Positions 1 to 4,827 of a DNA stretch of 5,768 nucleotides are shown here, in pieces. The position numbers and the translations under genes are program-made. The notes beneath the pieces were generated by a model, which worked only from the letters and a program-made list of their open reading frames with translations, was not told the DNA's origin and did not search any database. Origin of the DNA: Thermofilaceae archaeon (GTDB lineage: Archaea > Thermoproteota > Thermoprotei > Thermofilales > Thermofilaceae); NCBI GenBank assembly GCA_027027675.1, contig JALVKT010000029.1, forward strand, positions 1-5,768, written 5' to 3'. Every line of letters starts with the position of its first letter. The stretch's first letter is position 1.

Positions 1-2396
1 GTCCTCATCGCTTCAATGTATTTTTCGGTGTCGACCTCGTCTATCCTTGCGAGCTGTACGGGCTTTACGCCCTCCTTGTCCTTTGTCTTGACGAAGCTTA
101 TGATCTCGCCCACCTCTATGCCGTTGCTCCTGTAGGGTAGCAGCTGCTTCGCAGCCTTCACGTGTTGTGGAGTGTTTTTGGTGTAGTCCTTTAGGGGCTT
201 TGTGAGTGCGACTCTGAAGGCTAGCTTGTTGAGAGGCACGTTCTTCTTTTTCACGTCGACGTAGACCTTTCTTACAGCGGTCTTTACCTCGTCTATGCTT
301 TTCTCGAAGCTCTCTATGTTTTCGGCGTCAGCGAGTATCTCCACGATGTGGTAGAAGAGGTCTTTTATGAACTCGGGCGTGTTCCTCTTTTTGCCTGTGA
401 GCCCCTTTATGTCCGGCTTTCCCTCCTTGAGCATGCCCAGGTAGTTCTTCTTTCTCCTGCTGAAGACGACCCACTTGTACACCTTGTCTATTCCCAGGTC
501 GATCTGGAGTTCCTCGAGGCTCCTCTTTATGATCTCGTCCACCTGTTGCGGCGTCGGGTTCCAGAGGAAGAGGCTGTCCGTGTCCCCGTAGAGGACTGGG
601 AGGCCCATGTCCAGCGCCATCTCCATTGTTTTCAGGATGCTGTACCTGCCGAGGGCGGTGGTGCTCTCGGCGACGGGGGGACAGTAGAGTGGGAAGGTTT
701 CGGCTCCGAAGACGCCGTAGCTGGCGTTGATGAACACCTTTAGGGCGGCCTGGACAACCTTGTACTGGGCCCTGAGGAGGGGGTCTTCAGCCTTCTTTGA
801 GAGCGGCTTGTAGAGGTAGACCCTCAGGTCCCTGAGTATGCCTACGAGCGTTGACATCATGCCGCGTTTTCTGCGGCATACCCAGTGGGGGGTGCCGGGT
901 ATCTTGTTGGAGCGGCACTCGGGGTGGGGGCAGTTCACGGTCTCGTAGCTTAGGTTCCACGTTTTGATTACGCTGGGGTACAGGCTTGCGAAGTCTACCA
1001 CGACTACGTTGAAGTAGACTCCGGGTACGGGGTCTATGACTATGGCTCCCATGTACTTCTTGCCCTTTATGATGGCCTTTGTCACGGTCTTCCCCTTTAG
1101 GGCCATGATGTCCTCGGGGTTCGGTATTAGCCAGCCGCGCTGCCTGTGTTCAAAGTAGAAGAGGTTTCTTATCCAGGCGGAAATGTTGTGTCTCGTGAGG
1201 TCGTCGATGGGGAGCTTTGAGATGCGCATCATGAGTATGATGAGCTTCATTACGAGGTCGTCGTTGTAGGAGGTTAGCTTGTATGTTATCTCCGCGTCCC
1301 TGAAGCTGTACTCTGCAAGCTTCTGGGGGTTCATCTCGGAGATGGGTTCTTCGTGCTGGACCTTGCCGACGCCCAGCAGGGCGGTCGCTATCTCGTCGAG
1401 GGTTCGCCCTTCGCGGTACTTGTTCGCGAATGCGTAGATTCTCATCGACCTGTTTGTGAAGAACTTGTAGAGGTCTAGGTGGACGCCGGGCTTTACGCCT
1501 ACATCTTCTCTGCGGGGGGTCCACTCTATCGGTATTTCTTCCTCCTTGAAGCCCAGCTTTAGGGCCCTGTTGTAGAGGTAGGGCATGTCGAAGTGGTCCC
1601 CGTTGAACGTTATGACTATGGGGTACTCTCTGATGAGCTGGAAGGTTGCTGCGAGGAGGTCTTTCTCTCTCTCGAAGACGGTTATTTCGGCGTCCTCAAC
1701 GTTTATGCCGTCCATGTCGCCGCGTTTGAGCATGTAGACGCCGCGCCGCCCGTCGCTCGAGTAGTAGGAGACTGCGATGACTGGGTGAGCCGCCTCCTTG
1801 GGGTTCGGCACGACGCCGGCCGTCGACTCGACCTCTATGTCTATGGCTATCCTCCTCAGCCTCGGTATCGGGGTTTCGAAGAGCACGGCCCACTCGAGGG
1901 CCTCCTGCTGCAGGGCCTTGTCCTTGTAAATCGAGGTTATCTTTTCTCTGAGCTGCTGCGATACTTCGCGAACCACTATTTTTGGGACGCCGTTTTCCAG
2001 GACGTATGGCATTCCGGGGAGCAGGGAGTTGTCGTAGATGAAGTTGTGCGTGTACTTTATCTTTGCCTCCCAGGCGTGGCCCTTGAGGATGTCCCTGAGG
2101 CTGTTGCGGGAGCCGCCGACGGAGAGCGGGTCGAGCGCCTCCACCTTTGTTACCAGAACCCACTGGTCCCTGAGGGCGTCGTACTTCTCGACGACCTCTA
2201 GCCTGTTGAACCCCTTGTGCTTCACAACGTCAGGGTATTGTTCGAGAAGCTTGTCTGGGGGTAGGTCTGTGATAAGGTAGGGCTTATGCCCCCAGGGGTC
2301 AGGCAGGTCGACTATTTTTCCGCTCTCGTCGTCGTAGAATACGAGGTGCGCGCGGCCTTCACGCCCCTCGTACCTGACTGAGAGGAGGTATAGCAC
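1..2396 (-). CDS. polB: Family B replicative DNA polymerase, crenarchaeal type (C-terminus beyond window)
   Basis: Template-directed DNA synthesis with 3'-5' proofreading. About 798 residues are present with no frameshift. Exonuclease motifs: Exo I with D186 and E188 (AIDIEV), Exo II with N265 and D270 (TFNGDHFD), Exo III with Y363 and D367 (YSFRD). Polymerase motifs: A with D468 (DFASLYPSVI), B from K553 to G561 (K-x3-N-A-S-Y-G), C with D605 and D607 (YGDTDS), and KKNY at 649-652. All catalytic residues are present, so an active enzyme is expected. C489, C494 and C507 with H491 and H504 form a cysteine/histidine cluster after motif A, as I recall from crenarchaeal PolB enzymes; it may hold a metal or a disulfide. 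The GTG start at 2396 directly follows the TAG stop of the upstream gene in the same frame. It places the first beta strand (LYLLSVRYEG) where family members begin. By family length, perhaps 40-50 C-terminal residues lie beyond position 1. The paralogue class (B1 versus B3) is not proven here. Confidence 0.97.
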   Translation of the reverse strand, partial: MLYLLSVRYEGREGRAHLVFYDDESGKIVDLPDPWGHKPYLITDLPPDKLLEQYPDVVKHKGFNRLEVVEKYDALRDQWVLVTKVEALDPLSVGGSRNSLRDILKGHAWEAKIKYTHNFIYDNSLLPGMPYVLENGVPKIVVREVSQQLREKITSIYKDKALQQEALEWAVLFETPIPRLRRIAIDIEVESTAGVVPNPKEAAHPVIAVSYYSSDGRRGVYMLKRGDMDGINVEDAEITVFEREKDLLAATFQLIREYPIVITFNGDHFDMPYLYNRALKLGFKEEEIPIEWTPRREDVGVKPGVHLDLYKFFTNRSMRIYAFANKYREGRTLDEIATALLGVGKVQHEEPISEMNPQKLAEYSFRDAEITYKLTSYNDDLVMKLIILMMRISKLPIDDLTRHNISAWIRNLFYFEHRQRGWLIPNPEDIMALKGKTVTKAIIKGKKYMGAIVIDPVPGVYFNVVVVDFASLYPSVIKTWNLSYETVNCPHPECRSNKIPGTPHWVCRRKRGMMSTLVGILRDLRVYLYKPLSKKAEDPLLRAQYKVVQAALKVFINASYGVFGAETFPLYCPPVAESTTALGRYSILKTMEMALDMGLPVLYGDTDSLFLWNPTPQQVDEIIKRSLEELQIDLGIDKVYKWVVFSRRKKNYLGMLKEGKPDIKGLTGKKRNTPEFIKDLFYHIVEILADAENIESFEKSIDEVKTAVRKVYVDVKKKNVPLNKLAFRVALTKPLKDYTKNTPQHVKAAKQLLPYRSNGIEVGEIISFVKTKDKEGVKPVQLARIDEVDTEKYIEAMR

Positions 2397-2618
2397 CTAG
2401 AACCCCCTCGCGAACCTCTCGGTGCGCCACACGTTCTTCCTGTAGGCCTTCTTAAACTCTTTATAGTGCTTCTTACACAGGTAGACGCGCCTCGCATCGG
2501 GGTTTTTAAGCTTAAACCCGACCTTGCTCTCCTCTATCTTCTCCCTGGACACTGAGCGGACAGCCTGTTCTTCGCATCCTTCAACGCTGCAAATCACGCC
2601 TTTAGAAACGCGGCCCAT
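2397..2618 (-). CDS. Small basic putative zinc-binding protein, function unknown (73 aa)
   Basis: A 73-residue lysine/arginine-rich protein with a likely metal site made from two half-knuckles: C10-x4-C15 (CSVEGC) near the N-terminus and C48-x2-H51 (LCKKHYKEF) in the second half. The second element resembles treble-clef or zinc-ribbon knuckles in small archaeal nucleic-acid-associated proteins, but I cannot name a family and assign no function. The ATG at 2618 is the best start: the in-frame ATG at 2630 is followed at once by TGA. A TATA-like TTATAA lies about 35 nt upstream, so the message would have a very short leader. The gene ends in TAG immediately before the polB GTG in the same frame, so the two are almost certainly co-transcribed. 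A role near replication is inferred only from that position. Confidence 0.85.
   Translation of the reverse strand: MGRVSKGVICSVEGCEEQAVRSVSREKIEESKVGFKLKNPDARRVYLCKKHYKEFKKAYRKNVWRTERFARGF
2403..2409 (-). promoter_or_regulatory. Shine-Dalgarno-like site for polB
   Basis: GAGGGGG on the minus strand, 6 nt upstream of the GTG at 2396. It lies inside the last codons of the 73-residue gene. It supports initiation at the GTG abutting the TAG stop and suggests translational coupling of the two genes. It is only a partial match to the archaeal consensus GGAGGTGA. Confidence 0.5.
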
Positions 2619-2650
2619 AACACGTCACATAATATGCAGCTGGGGGCCGA

Positions 2651-2658
2651 ATTATAAC
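2651..2658 (-). promoter_or_regulatory. Candidate TATA box for the zinc protein-polB unit
   Basis: GTTATAAT on the minus strand, centred about 37 nt upstream of the ATG at 2618. With the usual archaeal TATA-to-start distance of about 25 nt, transcription would begin near 2628 and leave a leader of about 10 nt. It lies in the 88-nt gap after L40e. No clear BRE is visible. Confidence 0.4.
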
Positions 2659-2706
2659 GCTATCCCCGAAGAACACGCTGCTCTTTGGCGGGAGAAAATC
2701 TAGGGT

Positions 2707-2862
2707 TTACTTCTTGTACCTCTTGGGCCGCAGGTCGCGGCTCTTGCAGCGCCTACACCTCTCAGCGTTCCAAGGGTTGAGTGCGCCGCACCTCCTACAG
2801 ATCTTTACCTTGAACGTATGTTCAAGCGCTATCTGAAGCTTCTCCGGATCCCTAATCGGCAT
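2707..2862 (-). CDS. rpl40e: Large ribosomal subunit protein L40e
   Basis: A 51-residue, highly basic ribosomal protein of the 50S subunit. It begins MPIRDPEKLQIALEH and carries a four-cysteine zinc ribbon: C22-x2-C25 (CRRC) and C36-x2-C39 (CRRC), separated by GALNPWNAER. The lysine/arginine-rich tail ends YKK. Length and sequence fit stand-alone archaeal L40e; in eukaryotes the homologue is fused to ubiquitin, which is absent here. The start is the ATG at 2862, with GGGGTG 8 nt upstream as ribosome binding site. The gene follows rimI by 59 nt on the same strand, so the two are probably co-transcribed. Confidence 0.96.
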   Translation of the reverse strand: MPIRDPEKLQIALEHTFKVKICRRCGALNPWNAERCRRCKSRDLRPKRYKK

Positions 2863-2870
2863 GCGCTACA

Positions 2871-2876
2871 CACCCC
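2871..2876 (-). promoter_or_regulatory. Shine-Dalgarno site for L40e
   Basis: GGGGTG on the minus strand, 8 nt before the ATG at 2862. It resembles the archaeal GGAGGTGA consensus and fixes the start of this short gene. The presence of an SD rather than an adjacent TATA box fits internal translation from a message shared with rimI. Confidence 0.6.
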
Positions 2877-2921
2877 TTCATCTCTGGAAGCAAGGTGTAT
2901 ATGCCGTTTTCGGTCAACCGG

Positions 2922-3419
2922 CTAGGCAGGCCTAGCCATGAGGTAGGCGTCCTCGCCGTCACCATAGTACCGCGGGAGCACTTTCACCGCTTTAAAGCCG
3001 AGCTTCTTGTACAGCCTGATGGCCGGCTCGTTGCTCACCCTGACCTCCAGGTAATACTCTTCCGCGCCGTAATGGTTTTTCATAGCCTCCATGGCCCTCC
3101 GCATAAGCTCCGTCGCTATACCCCGCCGCCGGGCCTCGGGCAGTACCGCTAGGGACACTATGTGCCCCTTCCTGCCCACCCTTTCAGGGTTAGTGTACAG
3201 GTTGTCGTACTCCACCCTGCACATGATGTAGCCCACGACTTTACCGTTCATCTCGGCTACGAGGAAGGCTTTGGGGAAGTTGTGGAGGTGAAGCCTGAAG
3301 TAGAAGCTGGGGTAGTTTTCGGGGAGGGTTCTCTTATTTATCCACATAACGGCTCCAAGGTCATCCTCCCTGGCCTCCCTCACGACGTACTCCTTCTCTT
3401 CGGACATGGATGTTTTCAC
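2922..3419 (-). CDS. rimI: Archaeal N-terminal protein acetyltransferase (RimI/Ard1, GNAT family)
   Basis: Transfers an acetyl group from acetyl-CoA to the N-terminal residue of nascent or ribosomal proteins in the cytoplasm. The 165 residues cover one GNAT domain. TLPENYPSFYF (31-41) is the substrate-side motif typical of Ard1/NatA. HIVSLAVLPEARRRGIATEL (86-105) contains the acetyl-CoA pyrophosphate-binding R97-x-x-G100-x-A102. YLEVRVSNEPAIRLYKKLGF (123-142) is motif B, and the protein ends GEDAYLMARPA. It closely resembles the Sulfolobus Ard1 enzyme as I remember it. Two starts are possible: GTG at 3419 or ATG at 3407 (MSEEKEYVV, 161 aa). Neither has a good SD. A weak TATA-like CCTAAAG near 3436-3442 would place transcription near 3410, which favours a leaderless ATG at 3407. 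It is followed by L40e after 59 nt, linking it to ribosomal genes. Confidence 0.93.
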   Translation of the reverse strand: MKTSMSEEKEYVVREAREDDLGAVMWINKRTLPENYPSFYFRLHLHNFPKAFLVAEMNGKVVGYIMCRVEYDNLYTNPERVGRKGHIVSLAVLPEARRRGIATELMRRAMEAMKNHYGAEEYYLEVRVSNEPAIRLYKKLGFKAVKVLPRYYGDGEDAYLMARPA

Positions 3420-3437
3420 AGAAATGACGGTAGCTCT

Positions 3438-3524
3438 TTAGGGTTTCGTGCCTGCCGCTAGGACTCGTCTCCACGCAGAAGCCTCCTCTGGCTGTGCGAA
3501 CACATATCCAAGGAAAAGCTGCAT
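3438..3524 (-). CDS. Possible 28-residue ORF between TBP and rimI (doubtful)
   Basis: ATG at 3524 opens a frame of 28 codons ending TAA at 3440-3438 (MQLFLGYVFAQPEEASAW onward). The same frame stays open upstream to a TAA near 3606-3604, about 55 codons in total, with codons like those of neighbouring genes. No ATG, GTG or TTG lies in the upstream part and no SD precedes the ATG. I do not recognise the peptide. It may be a genuine small protein, a gene remnant, or chance. It lies in the otherwise geneless 198 nt between TBP and rimI, which also holds a 5-bp hairpin at 3553-3567 and a T-run. Confidence 0.15.
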   Translation of the reverse strand: MQLFLGYVFAQPEEASAWRRVLAAGTKP

Positions 3525-3581
3525 GACTAATTGTTCCAGCTTGGAGAAGACGCGGCACTTGTTGCCGTATAGGGCAGGGAG

Positions 3582-3586
3582 AAAAA
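3582..3586 (-). terminator. Candidate T-rich terminator after TBP
   Basis: Five consecutive T on the minus strand (within CATTTTTCTC), about 32 nt downstream of the TBP stop codon. Short T-runs can end archaeal transcription without a hairpin. A small hairpin (CGGCA-ACAAG-TGCCG, 3567-3553) follows downstream rather than upstream, so this is not a bacterial-style terminator. Weak evidence. Confidence 0.25.
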
Positions 3587-3617
3587 TGAAGGGTGTGAGG
3601 CTTTATGCTAGCTACGA

Positions 3618-4216
3618 CTAATGCGGGCGCTCAATGAGTACGTCGAGCTCTTTAAGCTTCTTGTATATCTTGTTAATGGCTTCTTTCACCTGCTCTTCCT
3701 TCTTGGCCCCCGTGCACACGACTTTCCCGCTGGAGAAGATTAGTAGCACGACCTTGGGGTCACGCATCCTGTATATGAGGCCTGGGAACTGTTCGGGCTC
3801 GTACATGGCTCCTTCTAGGAGGAAGGCGGCTCTCTCGAGGTCAACGCTTGCTTTAAGGTTGGCGCTTGCGACGACGTTCTGTATCTCTATTACCGGCTTG
3901 TTCTTTATCTCGATCCCGTGGGCCTTTAGTAGTTTAATTATACTGTTTACAGCCTTATACACTTCTGCCTCGGACTTTGCCCCCGTACAGACCATTTTAC
4001 CGCTAGAGAATATTAGGGTCGCTGTCTTCGGCTTGTTGAGTCTAAGCACTAGTCCGGGAAACTCTCGGACCCCGGGTCCGGAGACCCGGAGTGTTCCGGG
4101 CTGTACTCTGCGTTAGGCACTCTTTCGGCTATCTTTTCGAGGTCGAGTTTGTGGTTTATCGATACTGATGCTACTACATTTTGTATTTCATATGTTGGTT
4201 TTGCTATGGATATCAC
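3618..4216 (-). CDS. tbp: TATA-binding protein (TBP), gene interrupted by a 29-nt BHB intron; join 4216-4093 and 4063-3618
   Basis: General transcription factor that binds and bends the TATA box and recruits TFB and RNA polymerase. Spliced length is 189 residues, normal for archaeal TBP. Exon 1 encodes MISIAKPTYEIQNVVASVSI up to Y38-S-P-E41. Codon 42 (CAG) is split C|AG. Exon 2 continues FPGLVLRLNKPKTATLIF onward. Two saddle repeats of about 91 residues are visible: EIQNVVAS occurs in both, EQFPGL at 41-46 and again at 132-137, and SSGKMVCTGAK is matched by SSGKVVCTGAK. The Phe of each QFPGL and the Phe of each LIFSSG correspond to the DNA-kinking phenylalanines. The frame has an in-frame TAG three codons before the GTG at 4216, so that GTG is the only standard start in exon 1. 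Without splicing, translation would stop after about 55 residues. There is no acidic C-terminal tail; the protein ends IERPH. A 143-residue reading from GTG 4049 would lack most of repeat 1. Confidence 0.93.
4064..4092 (-). other. 29-nt archaeal bulge-helix-bulge intron within the TBP gene
   Basis: On the minus-strand RNA, exon 1 ends with central-helix strand CGGA (4098-4095) and bulge ACA (4094-4092), cut after the second nucleotide. Inner helix: CUCCGGGUC (4091-4083) pairs with GACCCGGGG (4078-4070), 9 bp including one U-G, closed by the loop UCCG (4082-4079), a UNCG-type tetraloop on a C-G pair. The second central strand UCCG (4069-4066) pairs 4/4 with CGGA. Bulge AGA (4065-4063) is again cut after the second nucleotide. 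Excision removes 29 nt (not a multiple of 3) and joins GAAC to AGUUU, giving CCG GAA CAG UUU CCC GGA, i.e. PEQFPG. The outer helix is poor (one C-G pair, then mismatch and wobble), so this is a relaxed BHB. The predicted substrate is the tRNA splicing endonuclease. Confidence 0.88.
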
Positions 4217-4234
4217 CTCTTTCTAGTGATGCCA

Positions 4235-4279
4235 TTTTATATATGGTTTATAAAGGGTATATAAAGCCCCCGTTTATAA
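4235..4279 (-). promoter_or_regulatory. TBP promoter with four stacked TATA-like elements
   Basis: Reading the minus strand: TTATAAA (4279-4273), TTTATATA (4265-4258), TTTATAAA (4254-4247) and ATATATAAAA (4244-4235), centred about 14.5, 11 and 11 nt apart. The proximal element is about 24 nt from the GTG at 4216 and would give a leaderless message. The third would give a leader of about 9 nt, and the second a leader of about 20 nt that includes an SD. Which one is used cannot be decided from sequence. The region fills the 94-nt gap after the signal peptidase gene, so TBP probably has its own promoter. Confidence 0.7.
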
Positions 4280-4310
4280 GCCCGCCCCTTTTCTCTTGTC
4301 AATTAGTTTT

Positions 4311-4724
4311 TCATCTACCAATCATCTTTTCGAACATGAGTTTTAGCGAGCCAAAGTAGGGTACCACGAGCACCACTTTGCCCTTAATCTGCGTTAGCTT
4401 GGGGTGGATGGCGTCCGCATACATGTTGGCATCGCCCTTTGTCACGAAGGAGCCGTCACCTAGCTTCTTAACTATCCTGTGGACTATAAGCGAGGGGCCG
4501 TTAGAATACACAACTATGTCGCCCGGGGAATAATCGGCCTGCCCCATGACGACGACGAGGTCTCCCACATGGAGGGTGGGCTCCATACTCCAGCTTGAAA
4601 CCACTGCGAGCGGCACTTGTGTGTGCAGTAGGAAGCCTAGGGAGAAGAAGAACGCTAGTAGCGCGACTATGAGTATGATGAAGAGTATGTTGTCCCGTTC
4701 TTCTTTCTTCTTCTCCAAGCTCAT
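4311..4724 (-). CDS. Signal peptidase I, archaeal/ER (Sec11) type
   Basis: Membrane serine protease that removes signal peptides from secreted preproteins at the outer face of the membrane. The 137 residues begin with a charged N-terminus (EKKKEERD), then one hydrophobic segment at about 13-34, then the catalytic domain. Nucleophile: S46 in the box SSWSMEPTL. Histidine: H82 in VHRIV, as in archaeal and eukaryotic enzymes; bacterial enzymes use lysine here. Acidic residues: D98 in TKGDAN and D104 six residues later, the spacing I recall for the two aspartates of the Methanococcus enzyme. No convincing second membrane helix is seen. The start is uncertain. ATG at 4724 has GAGGAG directly abutting it, too close for an SD, while TTG at 4718 has the same GAGGAG at a 6-nt spacing and would give 135 residues. 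An in-frame TAA lies just upstream, so no longer start exists. Divergent from the thermosome gene. Confidence 0.95.
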   Translation of the reverse strand: MSLEKKKEERDNILFIILIVALLAFFFSLGFLLHTQVPLAVVSSWSMEPTLHVGDLVVVMGQADYSPGDIVVYSNGPSLIVHRIVKKLGDGSFVTKGDANMYADAIHPKLTQIKGKVVLVVPYFGSLKLMFEKMIGR

Positions 4725-4730
4725 CTCCTC
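4725..4730 (-). promoter_or_regulatory. SD-like GAGGAG before the signal peptidase gene
   Basis: GAGGAG on the minus strand directly touches the ATG at 4724 and is 6 nt from the in-frame TTG at 4718. It therefore bears on the start choice: SD-led initiation would favour the TTG, leaderless or scanning-like initiation the ATG. Confidence 0.4.
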
Positions 4731-4771
4731 TCTTTACCACGTGTGTGGCGTATTGGCTTTTTCTGCAAAAC

Positions 4772-4781
4772 CTATATATAG
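4772..4781. promoter_or_regulatory. Palindromic TATA box, thermosome promoter and possibly shared with the signal peptidase gene
   Basis: CTATATATAG is a perfect 10-nt palindrome in the 103 nt between the divergent signal peptidase (ATG 4724) and thermosome (ATG 4828) genes. It sits about 51 nt from the thermosome ATG and about 52 nt from the signal peptidase ATG, giving leaders of about 25 nt in either direction. Upstream on the plus strand the sequence GCAAAAC is a plausible BRE. The minus-strand flank (ATCGCTT) is less BRE-like, so the thermosome direction is better supported. Confidence 0.65.
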
Positions 4782-4815
4782 AAGCGATAATTGTTGTCTC
4801 ACGCAATAGGGTGAA

Positions 4816-4822
4816 GGGTGAG
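4816..4822 (+). promoter_or_regulatory. Shine-Dalgarno site for the thermosome gene
   Basis: GGGTGAG, 5 nt before the ATG at 4828, matches the GGTGA core of the archaeal consensus. A second GGGTGA lies seven nt further upstream (4809-4814), making a tandem pair. It supports the ATG at 4828 as start. Confidence 0.6.
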
Positions 4823-4827
4823 TAGAT

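Noticed and set aside
348..743. Plus-strand open frame of 131 codons
   Set aside because: It lies antisense to polB motifs A-C, where the minus frame encodes every conserved catalytic residue. It has no recognisable protein features.
1696..2163. Alternative minus-strand frame of 155 codons
   Set aside because: Out-of-frame reading of polB, with a low-complexity Arg/Gly-rich product.
1593..2201. Plus-strand open frame of 202 codons
   Set aside because: Antisense shadow of the polB exonuclease and N-terminal domains. High GC at the third position creates long false frames.
2397..2399. TAG before polB as pyrrolysine or a sense codon
   Set aside because: No pyrrolysine machinery or context is visible. 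The upstream protein is complete and the GTG with an SD-like site explains polB initiation. Other genes here (TBP) also end in TAG.
3420..3617. tRNA or C/D-box sRNA in the TBP-rimI gap
   Set aside because: No cloverleaf or T-arm consensus was found on either strand, and no properly spaced C and D boxes; only isolated weak matches.
3618..4049. TBP read as a complete 143-residue protein starting at GTG 4049
   Set aside because: It would lack most of the first saddle repeat. The missing part is encoded directly upstream (4216-4093) and joins perfectly after removal of 29 nt with a BHB fold.
4064..4092. Sequencing error or frameshift pseudogene as explanation for the TBP break
   Set aside because: A single-base error cannot account for 29 extra, highly structured bases. 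All TBP residues on both sides are intact, and the extra bases carry both canonical BHB cut sites.
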